A stretch of DNA of 64,000 bases from Allium sativum (lineage: Eukaryota; Streptophyta; Magnoliopsida; Asparagales; Amaryllidaceae): assembly GCA_030737875.1 (NCBI GenBank), contig CM060920.1, positions 479,972,861 through 480,036,860 of the forward strand, written 5' to 3'. Position 1 is the first letter of the stretch; each line of letters starts with the position of its first letter. Below the pieces are notes generated by a model, which saw nothing but the letters and a program-made list of their open reading frames with translations, was not told the origin of the DNA and did not search any database. Shown here piece by piece: positions 11,954-25,590 of the stretch. A program made the translations under genes and the position numbers.

Positions 11954-12845
11954 TGTTACACCCCGCATTTTTAATGCGTTTACAGAATGTACATATAGAT
12001 ATGTGCATAACATAATTATGAATAATTTAATAAATACGTAGACTGATGGTGCATTTATATTAAAAGAAATAAATGCAGAATAAAAAAAGAAGAAGATAAA
12101 TAATAGAATGCAGAGTGATCAATTAATTAATATATATTAATTGCATAAAAATAAGGAAGATGTGTGTGTATATATATACACATGACGGTTAAAATGTTTA
12201 ATGCCTGCAAGATAAAAAGTTGAACAATAAATTAATACATATTGGCACATGAATAGCAATAGGAAAAGGGAACGTTATAAATTGAGTGCATAAAGATAGA
12301 TTGCATTAATGGTAAATTGCAATGAATAAATAAAATTAAAGGAAAAAGGTAAACTGTATCCAAAAAAAAAATAAAGGAAATTTAATTGCATAAAAGAAAC
12401 AATGGCTTATATGGCGGAGCAATTAATAAAGAGGGAATGTAAATAAAATGGGTGCGTTAAAGATAGTATATCAACACATTAATGAGAGAGTAAGCAATCA
12501 GTGCAAGTCGCTTAGTGTTAAAGCAGTTTAATTAAAAAGTGGTTTAGTGTGAAAAAAGTTTAATAAGAGATTAAATTGGAAGGATGTTTAAAAAGAGAAT
12601 TAATTGATGTAATTGATTCGAGAAAGTTAGATTTGGAATAAAATAAAGAATTGTTCACGTACAAATGCATAACATACTCTTAAGAGTTGAATGCAAATAA
12701 ATATGATTTAGATTAAGGATTGCACGCAAACAAAAGGAATGTTTAAATTTTGATTTATGTGCAAGAATTATATGTAGTATAAATAAATAAAATTTGAAAT
12801 CAAGAAATATATATATATATATAGTAGGGAGGGTGCTGACATTAT

Positions 12846-12903
12846 GTCGACACCACCATAGGGGTGTCGACACCAATGTTGACACCCAAGCAGGGGTGTT
12901 GAC
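12846..12903. promoter_or_regulatory. GTCGAC/GTTGAC array in LTR B (5' copy)
   Basis: GTCGAC at 12,846 and 12,866, GTTGAC at 12,878 and 12,898, so spacing 20, 12, 20. Each is embedded in GGTGT-CGACACC-like palindromes, and CAGGGGTGT-TG-ACACCCCTG is a perfect inverted repeat. It lies about 130 bp upstream of the TATA-like box. Candidate enhancer or protein-binding array. Confidence 0.55.
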
Positions 12904-13032
12904 ACCCCTGTGCGTGGGCACGTGGGTGCAGCGCACTCTGGGCAATTCTGGAATGTTCTTTTTCTTGAGTGAGGTGATTGGTTCAGATGGGCTTTAAATT
13001 AGATCTAAAGGACCAAGTTTATTTAGCATGCC

Positions 13033-13222
13033 CATAAATAAGATGGTAAGGTTTACCTTCATCCTCATAATTTATGAGGCGATGCCAAAACTTTGCCCAT
13101 TTCGCTTCTTCTCCAAACCTATTCTAAAAATAAAAATTAGATCTAGGCCTCTTCTGCTTCAAAGTTTGAGATAAGAATTTAGGTCTACGATATATGCGCC
13201 TAGATTTACGCTACATGTGAGG
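13033..13222 (+). promoter_or_regulatory. Core promoter and leader of LTR B (5' copy)
   Basis: CATAAATA at 13,033 (TATAAATA in the 3' LTR at 19,499) is followed by a C/T-rich leader and a GAG|GTAAGA donor-like site at 13,222. In the 3' LTR the last exon base is changed (GAT|GTAAGA, 19,688). Confidence 0.5.
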
Positions 13223-14029
13223 TAAGATCTGAATCTGATCTATTTTAGTTCCTCTTCTCTTTTCTTATTCTTTTCTCTTACTTTTTGGGGTTAATTTATA
13301 GATCCATGGTTGTTTTGGTCCTAAATTCAGTTAGGAAAACCATGAAAGAATAAACCTAGATCCAATTCTAGATTTGGAAGGCTTCTATGTGAGTGGATTT
13401 AAGCCATATTATTTTAGATAATAGTATATTACCGTTTAGCATTTCCCATTATGACGAATTAGAATATAACATGTTAAGATGCCTAAACATATGCTAATAA
13501 TGATTAAAGTGGTGCAAATGACATGTGGGAGTGATTAACATGATATAACGTCAAATTGTTAATATGAATAATTCAAATATTGAATCAGTTGAAATGTTGG
13601 AATGTTTACATGTTATAATATTAATTTGAACATGTGGGAAAAATTCATATATTGGATTACTTGGAATGCTAAAAAAGTTTACATGTAAATTTGTCCCAAT
13701 TATATACAAGGAATAATTGGAGTAAGTATATGATTATATGGATTCATGTTAACATAGAATTGAATTAATAAATATGGGTTTGGGGCATCGACCAAATTAT
13801 GTTGAAAGATGTTAAATTGGATCATAAGTATAAAAAAATGATTTGGACGCAAATGGGATCTTATGTAAAATATGAATTGGCATAATTTGAATAACATGAA
13901 TTTAGACATAATTTCATCATGAATATAATTTGGTAAATGGGCATGAGCACCTATAAAGACATAGTTATGATTATTTGATTAATAATTAATGCCTAGGGTT
14001 ATAATTAGAAATTGTAATTGTACTTATGA

Positions 14030-14112
14030 CACGAGGTTAGGTTGCATTAGTGTGGAAGTCTGCCCGGACCCAAGCTGCATATCCAACAACCACTAATGTT
14101 GAACCTAATGTG
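14030..14112 (+). other. Structured RNA module 2, copy a (LTR B 5')
   Basis: Outer arms CACGAGGTTAG and CCTAATGTG pair, with an inner stem CATTAGTG/CACTAATG. The centre has the conserved TCTGCCCGGACCC and CATATCCA. One of two tandem copies in this LTR. Confidence 0.65.
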
Positions 14113-14148
14113 AAAGGTCTAAGTACGCAAATACGAGATGGGTTATGA

Positions 14149-14232
14149 CATGAGGTTAGGCCCAACTTGTGGAAGAAGTCTGCCCGGACCCGACTAGCAT
14201 ATCCAGCATCCATAAGTTGTAGGCCTGATGTG
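14149..14232 (+). other. Structured RNA module 2, copy b (LTR B 5')
   Basis: Same layout as copy a, but the inner stem is CAACTTGTGGA with TCCATAAGTTG (one G-U pair). The central TCTGCCCGGACCCGACTAGC is conserved. The stem differs from copy a while pairing is retained. Confidence 0.68.
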
Positions 14233-16658
14233 GGAGGTTTAGCCCATTATAAACCATAAATCGACATGTTAATGGATTGGACTACTTAACATATTCTAAT
14301 CCATAAGGATTGTATGAATATGAACTAAAGTTAGAGTTAAGTAAAATTGGTTGTACAGTGGGTGGGCAAAGCAAATCTGAGGGAGTGGGTAATATTTACA
14401 TATAGGCCCGCAAACTTAGCCCGATAATGTTATGTAATTAAATACACCTAGTGGTATACAAAGCCGGTAAAAATAATAAAGTTATGTAATTAAAGACACC
14501 TTTTAGGGTAAGCATAACTTGTAGAAATAATAGAATTTAGACATGCATAATAAACTAATAAGGAAATGGGATAACTGGCGAAATGGAAATAGGGACACTT
14601 AATTATAAATTAAGTAATCAGAAAAGGGGAAAACCTGAAACCATTTACAAAAAAGGGGGAAAAATATATTGTACTTAATTATAAATTAAGTAACCTGTAA
14701 ACTTGGAGGTCTGAAACCTGTTGATAAGAATAACATGTTCAGACTTGTCCTAGGGACAAGGGGAAATTATAATATAGGTTGTAATAAATGGATAGAGAAA
14801 CTTATTAATGGGCCTTAGCTAATAGAACTAAGTTTATAAATAAACAATGATAAGTTGTATTGACGATGTAAAGAGGAATCATGATTTAAAGGGAAAGAAT
14901 GAGGAAAACTTAAGAAATAAGTTATATTTAATCATAAATGGTAAGTGACATGTTAATAGGAAAACATGTGAATTGAGATATACTTAATTACATATTAAGT
15001 AAAAACATGTTATTGTAATCAAACCAGAATATAAGAGAGATTGTGGATTACAGACCTTGGGCCACAACCTAGAGAATAACATGTTGTGGGCTTATTAATA
15101 AACTTAAATAGGTTAAGTTATATGACTGAAATTAATAAGCAAGAGAAACTTGGTAGTTTGAATAAGAATTCAATATGAATGGGAATAACCAAGTTAACTG
15201 GAAACCTGATGAGGTGAGGCAAGCGCGTAAAGGAATGTTTAGACATAGGGTCTAACAACATATTAAATTGAGGTGCTTGGAGCAGTCCGCACGCTTGAGG
15301 GTGTACAACCCAATGGGGTAGACCACCATGGTGTTATAAGGCACGAGGGCAGCGTATATTCATCTGATTGTTCTGACGGCTCTGAAGGACTGGAAGTGGA
15401 AGCACGCGGCTTCCTGGCGTACGTAAGGTGCTCCTAGTACTCCTCTGCGAGGTGACAGATGACTTAGGCTATACTCATAGAGGTTGGGTCTGCGCGTAAC
15501 TACTAGGTTGGTGGGCCTTGGCTGCAGAAGTAGTTATACAGTCAAAATGTGGTGAGGCGGTGACACCAGGGTGATTCGGCGGTTGCCTCAACGAGGAGGC
15601 GAAGGGTCAAGACCAAGGATAGTAGATCGTCAGATACCCGTCATCGACAGCTAGTGGGATGCGAAAAGACCAAAGCTAAACCCAAGATACCATTTCACCC
15701 TTCACTATCGGGGTAAGACGTTAAGGAGAGACGCCATATGGATGTTTAGATTGTTTGCGTAGGGGCAGTCACTTAGCTCTTGTAGTCTTTACAAGTTGAG
15801 GTAGGGGCTGAGGTGAGGCCATTGCCACCGCGGAAACAGACCTTAGGTATATTTGCATATAGAGGCTCTAAAGATGGGCCCGTACAGATATGGAAAAGTT
15901 CCCGATCGAGTTTCATGTTTCTTGTATCGCCCTGCCATGGGACTCGGTGCACATTAGAGGACGTGCGATTGAGACATGTTGGCTCTGGGAGGTGTACCGT
16001 AGACTTGAGGGCATTACTCCGTTATGAATTCTGAATCGAAAAAAGGTGACAGTCCATACGTTTACGTAGCATAATAACGATAGATATATGCGAAACGTAG
16101 TATTGTTATCCGTACGTCACTATGGTGTAGGATGAGGGACTACATATATTTCGATGGTGTTACGGTGCAGACCGTGTGAGTGGGATACCATGGGGTGTAC
16201 CTCAATATTGGGGGTAGCTACATAGATACGTATTTGGTTAATCCACTGGGAAGTAAATGGGTGCGACATGTGTGTAAGCCTTGAGTGCTGTCAACCCAAG
16301 TAACCTAATAAATAAGAAAATATGATTGAACAGTATATGTAAGATTATCCAAAGTGTATAGTTTATAAATATAGTCACCAGAACTTGTGTTCTGATCCCC
16401 TCCTCATAACATACTCGCAGGTTAGATTTGTGGCAGGACATTATAACCTTGAATACTGGTTAGGAAGTATTACTAATACGGTAAGGCTATATTTTGATTT
16501 TACTATATTTTATCCATTCCGCTGTGAGATATTTTTTGAGCTCTGGCATATTATGTCTCTGTCTTTTCTGCAGGATACCAGAGATACTCAATCCATGTTT
16601 CGATAGATTGGAGTTTTTGAAAAAATATCCGGTCTGTCGAAATTGGGGTTGTCACATT

Positions 16659-16670
16659 TGGTATCAGAGC
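16659..16670 (+). other. Primer-binding site, element B
   Basis: TGGTATCAGAGC two bases after the LTR end (16,656); initiator tRNA-Met type. Confidence 0.93.
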
Positions 16671-18416
16671 TTAGGTTTAGGATTCCTATATAAATAGTGA
16701 GTGAACGTATTTGTATTTTTAAAAATATAAATATTATATATATATGTATATATATATATACGTACCTAGATCCATGGGGAGACCAACTAAATAGAAAGAG
16801 CGTAATATGGTAAGAATTGGGATACTTGTTTTGTACACTAGAGGAATGAATAAGGAAATCTTAGACCCTTAGGTAATTCAGGTGGAGAGTGTACAATATA
16901 CTTTGTATGGAAGGAAAGTAAATCCCATATGATTAGTATTTTGGGTTAGTGGGTTTGGCAGTAAAACCATATAGATTGGAAAAGGTTAGAAAGAGAAAAA
17001 TGGATTAGGAATATATATAGTAGGGAGAATTGATATTGGGGAATGTCTAGGAAAGCCTAGAAAATTGGAAACCCGCTTTGAGTCTAACCCCGTTGTTAGC
17101 TTTTAAGAACCTGAGATCATAAAAGTTTTGGGAAAACGGTTTATGGTGGTTTCAAGTTTTAATCTTAAAAGTTATAGTTTTAAAATATGTAAAGAAGTAC
17201 ATGTTGAGTTTTAAAGTAAAATTCTCTCAGTAAAAGGTGCATATTATAGAGCATGTATAGCTCACTAGTTTTCTTGTTATATTTCATAACAAGAAGTTCT
17301 ATAAAAGAAAGATTTTAAATACCTATTCTTATGACAACCCTTTTTGATAAATTATTTTAAGACAATTTTGTGGGTGGATGAAATAAGTTATAGAAAATAA
17401 GAATAGAGTGGATGTTGGCACCTTGTAGTAAGAGACTAAACAGACCTTATAGGTAAGAACAAGTCATAAACCCGATGGAGAAAATAGCTGTCCGTATCTA
17501 CTCCAGTTTTATGATTTGAAAAAAAATGATGATTCACATTTTTAAAATGATATATTTTTATGTTTTGGCAAAAGAAAGTTTTCATGAGGAAAATAAAGTT
17601 TTGGCACTTTCAATTTTTGGAAGGAAAAGGGCCAAACCATGTTTTAAAAAGTATAGAGTAGGTAAGGATTAGTGCTTAGGAAAGACGGAAAAAGTTTTGA
17701 GGCTATAAAGTAAATAGTGATAACTATCTTGGAATAATAGTGAGTTCGCGTAGAATGCATAAGCATTGTGAAGCTTAGGATTGTTGCTTAAAAAGAAAAC
17801 ATTAAATTAAGTAAAGAAACAAAACTTGACGAGAAAGGAAAATGAAAAATTTCCAAGATAAGTTGAAAAAGAAAAAGGAATTTTCTTACGTTATTTGTGC
17901 TTGGATAGTAAAATAGGGAATCTTTATAAAGTAGTTACATAAAATCCAAGTACAATTATAAAAGGTACATAAAAGAAAAAGGGAAGATGCTAATTTTTCC
18001 GTTTTATACCTTTTCATAACATAAGAAATCGAAGTTGGAAAATTATATTTTTCTAAAAATTAAAAATTTAGTGATGGTTGGTAGGGTTTTGGATGTAACA
18101 AATGGATGAACTATGCTCTTATTCTGTAAGAGTATGGAAAAATTTGGATGAAAAGCTATTTTGATTTTCAAAATATTGCATTCATATAGAACTGCTAGTA
18201 TATTTAGGATGTGAGTATCATGTTTTAAAAGAATTTTTGAAAAGTTGACATACATATAGGAGATACCACCTAGGCATACATGTATTACCATGATGTATTT
18301 CACTCTGCATATGTGCGTAATGTTTGCAAAAATTGGATGCACACATGATGGTTGGATGGATATTATGCGATGGATTATCTATTTTACCCTTATCAAATTT
18401 CGGGGATGAAATTTCC

Positions 18417-18430
18417 TTAGAGTGGAAGAA
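18417..18430 (+). other. Polypurine tract, element B
   Basis: A purine-rich AGAGTGGAAGAA run immediately before TGTAACACCCC of the 3' LTR. It would prime plus-strand DNA. Confidence 0.8.
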
Positions 18431-18847
18431 TGTAACACCCCGCATTTTTTTAATGCAACTACAGAATGTACATATAGATATGTGCATAAACATAATTAAG
18501 AATGAATTAATAAATACATGCACTGATGGTGCATTTATAATAAAAGAAATAAATGCAGAATAAAAAGAAGAAGAAGATAAATTAGAGAATGCAGAGTGAG
18601 TAATTAAATAATAAATATTAATTGCATAAAAATAAGGAAGATGTGTGTGTATATATACACATACACACATGACGGTTAAAAAGTTTAATGCCTGCAAGAT
18701 AAAAAGTTAAACAATAAATTAGTGCATATTGGCACATGGATAGCAATAGGAAAAGGGAACGTTATAAATTGAGTGCATAGAGACAGAATGCATTAATGGT
18801 AAATTGTAATGAATAAATAAAATTAAAGGAAAAAGGTAAACTGCATC

Positions 18848-18888
<41 letters not shown>

Positions 18889-19311
18889 GGAAATTTAATT
18901 GCACAAAAGGAATAATGACATATATGGAGGAGCAATAAATAAAGAGGAAATGTAAATAATATGAGTGCGTTAAAGACAGCATATCAACACATTAATAAGA
19001 GAGTAAGCAATCAGTGTAAGCAGCTTAGTGTGAAAGCAGTTTAATTAAAAAGTGGTTTAATGTGAAAAGGGTTTAATAAGAGGTTTAATTGGAAGGATGT
19101 TTAAAAAAGAGAATTAATTGATGTAGCTGATTTGAGAAAGTTAGATTTGTAATAAAATAAAGAATTGTTCGCGTACAAAACCTTAGCATATGCTTAAGAG
19201 TTAAATGCAAATAAATATGATTTAGATTAAGAATTGCGCGCGAACAAAAGGAATGTTTGAAATTTGATTTATGTGCAAGAATATATATATATACATATAT
19301 AGTGAGGGGGT

Positions 19312-19369
19312 GTCGACACCACCATAGGGGTGTCGACACCTATGTCGACACCCAAGCAGGGGTGTTGAC
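19312..19369. promoter_or_regulatory. GTCGAC array in LTR B (3' copy)
   Basis: GTCGAC at 19,312, 19,332 and 19,344, GTTGAC at 19,364: again 20, 12, 20 spacing, about 130 bp upstream of TATAAATA (19,499-19,506). Confidence 0.55.
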
Positions 19370-20489
19370 ATCCCTGCACGTGGGCACGTGTGTGCAGCAC
19401 ACCCTGAGCAATTATGGAATGTTCTTTTTCTTGAGTGAGGTGGTTGGTTTAGATGGGCTTTAAATTAGATCTAAAGGACCAAGTTCATTTAGCACACCTA
19501 TAAATAAGATGGTAAGGTTTACCTTTATCCTCATAATTTCAAAGGTGACGCCAAAACTCTGCCCTTTTCTCTTCTTCTCTAAACTTATTCTAAAAATAAA
19601 AATCAAATCTAGGACTCTTCTGCTCCAAAGTTTGAGATAAGAATTTAGATCTACGATATATGCACCTAGATTTACGCTACATGTGATGTAAGATCTAAAT
19701 CTGATCTATTTTAGTTCCTCTTCTCTTTTCTTCTTCTTTTCTCTTTCTTTTTGGGGTTAATTTATAGATCTATGGTTATTTAGGTCCTAAATTCAGTTAG
19801 GAAAACCATGGAAGAATAGACCTAGATCCGATTCAAATTTTGGAAGGCTTCTAGGTGAGTGGATTTAAGCCATATTATTTTAGATAATGGTATATTACCG
19901 TTTAGAATTCCCCATTATGATGAATTGGAATATGACATGTTAAGATGCCTAAACATATGCTAATAACGATTAAAGTGATGCAAATGACATGTGGGAATGA
20001 TTAGCATGACATAACGTCAAATTGTTAATATGAATAATTCATATATTGAATCAGTTGAAAAGTTGGAATGTTTACATGTTATAATATTAATTTGAATATG
20101 TGGGAAAAATTCATATATTGGATTAGTGGGAATGCTAAAAAGTTTCATGTAAAATTGTCCCAATTATATACAAGGAATAATTGATGTAAGTATATGATTA
20201 TATGGATTTACGTCAATAATTTAATAAATAAATATGGGTTTGGGGCATCAACTAAATTATGTTTGAAGACCTTACATTGGATCATAAGTATAAAAAAATG
20301 ATTTGGGCGCAAATGGGATCTTATGTAAAATATGAATTGGCATAATTTGAATAACATGAATTTGGACATAAATCCATCATTAATATAATTGGGTAAATGG
20401 GCATGAGCACCTATAAAGACATAGGTATGATTAGTTGATTAATAATGAATGCCTAAGGTTACAATTAGAAATCGTAATTGTACTTATGA

Positions 20490-20573
20490 CACGAGATTAG
20501 GATTCATTAGTGGTGGAAGTCTGCCCGGACCCGACCGGCATATCCAACAACCACTAACGTTGAACCTAATGTG
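20490..20573 (+). other. Structured RNA module 2, copy a (LTR B 3')
   Basis: Counterpart of 14,030-14,112, with CATTAGTGGTGG against ACCACTAACG and central TCTGCCCGGACCCGACCGGC, where a GCC-C-GG/CCGGC mini-stem is clearer than in the 5' LTR. Confidence 0.65.
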
Positions 20574-20595
20574 AGAGGTGCGAGACGGGCTATGA

Positions 20596-20679
20596 CACGA
20601 GGTTAGGCCCAACTTGTGGAAGAAGTCTGCCCAGACCCGACTAGCATATTCAGCATCCACAAGTTGTAAGCCTAATATG
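20596..20679 (+). other. Structured RNA module 2, copy b (LTR B 3')
   Basis: Counterpart of 14,149-14,232. The inner stem CAACTTGTGGA with TCCACAAGTTG is fully Watson-Crick here. Confidence 0.68.
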
Positions 20680-22544
20680 GGAGTCTAGCCCATTATAAAA
20701 CATAAATGGACATGCTAATGAATTGGACAACTTAACCTAATCTAATCCATATGGATTGTATGAATATGAACTAAAGTTAGGGTTAAGTAAAATTGGTTGG
20801 ACAGTGGGTGGGCAAAGCAAATCTGAGGGGGTGGGTAATATTTACATATAGGCCCACAAACTTAGCCTGATAAGGTTATGTAATTAAAGGCACGTAGTGG
20901 TATACATAACCGGTAATAATAATAAAGTTACGTAATTGAGGACATCTTTTAGGGTAAGCATAACTTGTAGAAATAATAGAATTAATACATGCATAATAAA
21001 CTAATAAGGAAATGGGATAACTGGTTAAATGAGAAAAGGGACACTTTATTGTAAATTAAGTAATCAGAAAAGGGGAAAACCTGAAACCAATTAAGAAAAA
21101 GAAGGAAAATTTATTGTACTTAATTATAAATTAAGTAATCTGTAAACTTGGAGGTCTGAAACCCATTGATAAGAATAACATGGTCAGACTTGTCCTAGGG
21201 ATAAGGGGGAAATTATAACATAGGTTACAATAAATGGGTAGAGAAACTTATTAATGGGCCTTAGTTAATAGAACTAAGTTTATAAGTAAACAACGATAAG
21301 TTGTGTTGATGATGCAAAGAGGAATTTTGATTAAAAGAGAAAGAATGAGGAAAACTTATGAAATAAGTTATATTTAATCGTAAATGGTAAGTGACATGTT
21401 AATTGGAAAACATGTGAATTGAGATATACATAATTACATATTAAGTAAAACATGTTACTGTAATCAAACAAGAATATAAGAGAGATTGTGGATTACATAA
21501 CTTGGGCCACAACCTAGAGAATAACATATTGTGGGCTTATTAATAAACTTAAATGGGATAAGTTATATGACTGAAATTAATAAGCAAGAGAAACTTGGTA
21601 GTTTGAATAAGAATTCAATATGAATGGGAATAACCAAGTTAATTGGAAACCTAACGAGATGAGGCAAGCGCATAAAAGAATGTTTAGGCATGGTCTAACA
21701 ACATATTAAATTGTGGTGCCTGGACCAGTCCACATGTTTGAGGGCGAATAACCCAACAGGGTAGATCATTATGGTGTTATAAGGCATGAGTGGAGCGTAC
21801 ATTCATCTGATTGTTCTGACGACTCCTAAGGATTGGAAGTGGAAGCGCGCGGCTTCCTTAGGTATGTAAGGTTCTCCTAGTAGTCCTCTATGCGGTGACA
21901 GATGACTTAGTTTGTACTGGTAGAGGTTGGGTCTGTGCGTAACTACTACGTGGGTGGGCCTTGACTGCAGAAATAACTATGCAGTCAGAATGCTATTGTG
22001 ACGGCCGGGAATTTCACTCGATTCGAATCAGTCGTTAAACCGATCTAGACCGTTCGAAACCCCTGATCGTTTGAGAACACGACAAATCAGAACGCAGACG
22101 GAAGAACATTTCATTGTTATTACAACAATACCATCAGATACAAGAATATATAGAGTATAAATGAATAAATTACATTTGATAAATATCAGAGATTACAATA
22201 CAGTACTGCAGCGGAAAAATAATACAAAACACAACTAGAAGTGATACACGGATACAGAGCTTTCCGGGCATCGTTCCAGCTTTAAATCAGGATCCTGTGA
22301 ATATAAATTTGTAGAACCAAAACTACTAGCTGCCCGTGCGGAAAATAGGGTCACCCAGAGTTTAGGTTAAAACGATAAACTCCAGGTCAGTCATGTGACT
22401 GGTGTGAGAACTAAAACAGTTATTTAAAACTTTACTTTAAAAGAGAGTAATTCAAGGGACCACGCCGTATAACACGGAACAGGTTTCCTCCCAAGAACAC
22501 CAGTGCATATCAATAAACAGCGCAATGCTTTTTCGACAAATGAA

Positions 22545-22616
22545 GCTATTATAAGACCCAGGTCCCATCACACAATGCAACGCAAGCCGGAGGATAGGGT
22601 TTTCCCTTATAATAGC
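22545..22616 (-). other. Candidate structured RNA module 1 (LTR E)
   Basis: The stem is GCTATTATAAG with CTTATAATAGC. Compared with copy 1 one base pair has changed on both sides. The enclosed GACCCAGGTCCCATCACACA and ATGCAACGC sequence is conserved. Confidence 0.75.
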
Positions 22617-23689
22617 CAAACATGCTTGGTACGTTTAAAACAAATAATTTGATACTATAATAAGTGTATAGTGTCAAAACAATTTCAATCATAAATATAA
22701 ATCATAGACGACATGGGTACCATATATCATATCGCCATACTAGTTCTACAATTAAAACTGCAATATCACGTATTGGAAATTGGATTTCCGTCATGAGTCG
22801 AGGCAAGGGGCAAGCTCCTCTCCGCTTTCGAGACACTCTAGCAAATGTCTCAGGACTACACACTCTGGGCAATCCTGGATGCTTCAGGGCCGGTCCTCAC
22901 TTACGTTAGAGGATTGGCAATTCCTGAACACACGTTTCCCGGTCCTTACAGACCTATAATCGAGGCACCTCATCCAACAACCACATAGGTGAAAAGTATA
23001 TAAATGTCAGGGCTGGTAAGTCACTGACACCACCATAGCTAGAAAGAAACGTCGTGATTTCCCTGCAGTCCGTATCCCGTTTTTAACTCATACCGAGGTG
23101 TGAGGCTCGCGAATTCACGTTATACACAAAGCTGCCACGTAGGCCATGCTTTGATCATCAACCACAAGACTTTGCTTTTCAACAGAAGCCTTGATCTATG
23201 CAACTCAGCGTGCCACACAGGCAATTCATGCCATGCGATTGATATCTATCGATATATAACCTCTAAGCTCGTACGTCTCAGAGAAGGGCGTTAAGCAAGA
23301 GAATAAATTCTCCGCCGCCAAACAGATATATATTTAACAGAAATTAATCAACACAGAATAAAATCCAATGTCAGACACACAATCCATTTACAAGTTCGTT
23401 CTGGGTCTGAACGAAACCGGAGGCACTTTCCTCGCATATCCATCGATCTCCAAGTACGTCTGGACGACCACTAACTGATTCCCTCATCTTGGGTGTACAT
23501 CCCAATCAAGATCATCAGTAATCACCCAAACGATGTGAAGACTTCCGGTCTTCAACCATCGTCTTCATCTTCGACTTATCGTCGAATCGGTTATTCAGAA
23601 TGGGTATAAACCCGGCCTTTCCGAACAACCCGCGTATATTAAAAACAACTGTTACACAAACACGACATACGCCTCATTCCAATTCAGCA

Positions 23690-23815
23690 GCCACTAACCG
23701 CAAATTAGCAAGAGAACAATTTCCCAAATATTAACCCCGAAGGCCGAAACCAACATCAGATCAATATCCAGGAGACCACTCTTCTTAACTAACCTACAGC
23801 TAGTTTCTAAATTCC
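23690..23815 (-). repeat. Module 4 in LTR E, copy 1
   Basis: Contains CCCCGAAGGCCGAAACCAAC and the CTAGTTTC edge, at the position expected from LTR copy 1. Confidence 0.65.
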
Positions 23816-25446
23816 ACATTCTTAGGGAAAGGTTCCCATTAATTTTATCCAAGATAAATTCTTTAAAATTTATCCTTTAATCTTCCTTTGGATGTCGTTT
23901 CAAACCAAATTATAGTTTTCTAAACTAGTCGAGATTAGCGAACCACACCGAAGTAATTATTTATTTTATTTCCCAATCCCAACCTATTCATCCCATGAAG
24001 CAAAACTGGTAATACACCATATCTAACACCGCAGTGTTATCGGTAATATTAATTACCATTTCACGTTCAAATCTAATTAAAGATTTAACTATCGCTTTGG
24101 AGCGAAACTGGTAATACTCCATCCTCGCTTATTTTCCAAATTTGATAATTTAGATTATCAATTCACGTTTCAATCTAGTTGCAGATTCATTAAAACTCCT
24201 TTTACTGGGTTAAAGAACTAGTGTCATTTAAAACACAGTTCACGATAAACCCAAATCACATTCTATTTATTATCGGGTTAAAGAACTAGTGTTATTAAAA
24301 ACACAGTTCACGATAAAACCATGAATCAATTCTATTTAAACCCATTTCAAATCCAATTTATTTATTTAAAAATAAATGGGTTTTAATTTCAGTTCAAAAC
24401 TAGTTCATTTCGATAAAAACTATTTTTATCTTTTCAAATGTGTAGTTTTTCATTCCAATTTTTCCCAAATCATTTCTTATGATTTTACACAAATTATTGA
24501 TGTTTTTAATAATTTTATCAAGGCCCGTACAGTCGATTTCCATCAATGGCCATCGAACTGCACTTACAACGACCTTTTCCAAATTTGATTTAGACGTATC
24601 TCCAAATACAACCGTTAGATTTCAAATTTCTAATATTCGTTAGAAAGCTCTTTTCGATATGAACCCAACGGTTCCGGTTTTAGGAGAATCTGACGGTCGG
24701 ATCTCCCGTAATGTCCGTTCGAAGTTAATGGTCGAAATTTACGAACTGCCGCGGCGCGGCGCATTCTATTCAGGCCATTATATTATATATATAATATATA
24801 TAATATATATTTCGTCGATTTATATTTAAAACGAATTATATAAATCGTTTTAAATTCGTTTCAAAAACAATTTCAACATTCATTTCAAATTCAAATCGAT
24901 TTTATATAAAATTCCATTCGAATTCGTTTCCTATTCAATTCGAATTCGTTTTCAATTCAAATCAAAATCGTTTTCTTTTCAATTCAATTCGAATTCGTTT
25001 TCTATTCAATTCAATTCAAAATCGTTATATATTCAATTCAATTCGAAATCGTTATATATTCAATTCAATTCGAAATCGTTATATATTCAATTCAATTCGA
25101 AATTGGTTTTCTATTCAATTCAATTCGAATTCGTTTTCAATTCAAATCAAATTCATTTTCTTTTCAATTTAATTCGAATTCGTTCACTATTCAATTCAAA
25201 TTCAAATTTCTTTATCTATTCAATTCAATTTTATAAAAACGAATATAATGGATATAAATATCGTTCGCGTCAAAATAGCGCAACTCTGATCAACACGACT
25301 TTATATATTTCAATAATTCCGTTATTCTATTCAACAAATGAATATTCATTTTTGTCAACACATGACTAATCTCAACGAATGAGTACTGTCCACGTGTGAC
25401 TATTTTTGTTATTTAATATATTTTATGAAAATTAAGGTATCTATCG

Positions 25447-25590
25447 TTTGATATTAAATCAGACTCCAACCGTAAATTAGTAAGAGAACGATTCCCTGAA
25501 TATTAACCCCGAAGGCCGAAACCAACATCAGATCAATATCCAGGAGACCACTCATCTCATCTATTTTCCAGTTAGTTTCTAATTTTATAT
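25447..25590 (-). repeat. Module 4 in LTR E, displaced copy
   Basis: A second block of the same sequence sits between tandem repeat units, about 1.7 kb from the first. It is flanked by the CAACACATGACTAATCTCAA repeat. No other LTR here has a copy at this place. Confidence 0.65.

Larger units (their letters stand above)
11954..16656 (+). mobile_element. Element B, 5' LTR (4.7 kb)
   Basis: Starts TGTTACACCCCGC and ends GTTGTCACA, 4,703 bp, abutting a tRNA-Met primer site. The 3' LTR, once the nested insertion and one target copy are removed, is 4,704 bp, a near-exact match that confirms the borders. It contains a GTCGAC array (12,846-12,903), TATA-like CATAAATA (13,033), leader, donor GAG|GTAAGA (13,222), two RNA module-2 hairpins, and an acceptor-like CTGTCTTTTCTGCAG (16,573). 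The TGT-A to TGT-T change at the start is a point difference from the 3' LTR. No coding potential. Confidence 0.93.
16657..18430 (+). mobile_element. Element B internal region (non-coding, 1.8 kb)
   Basis: Only 1,774 bp lie between primer site and polypurine tract. No gag, protease, reverse transcriptase or integrase motif is visible in any frame. Near the 3' end TTTCGGGGATGAAATTTCC resembles the degenerate C-terminal end of gypsy (Tekay/Del-like) pol seen just upstream of the purine tract in complete relatives. Inferred to be a deletion derivative mobilised by enzymes from other elements. Confidence 0.8.
18431..21996 (+). mobile_element. Element B, 3' LTR, left part
   Basis: Colinear with 11,954-15,548 apart from point changes and small indels, including a TA microsatellite at about 18,850-18,884 where the 5' LTR has an A-run. 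It is interrupted by solo LTR E after GCTAT (21,992-21,996) and continues at 44,557. Confidence 0.93.

Noticed and set aside
18841..18890. TA-rich runs as origins or promoters (also 9,466, 10,973, 52,411, 59,310)
   Set aside because: Plain TA microsatellites with variable length between LTR copies. No further signal supports a function.
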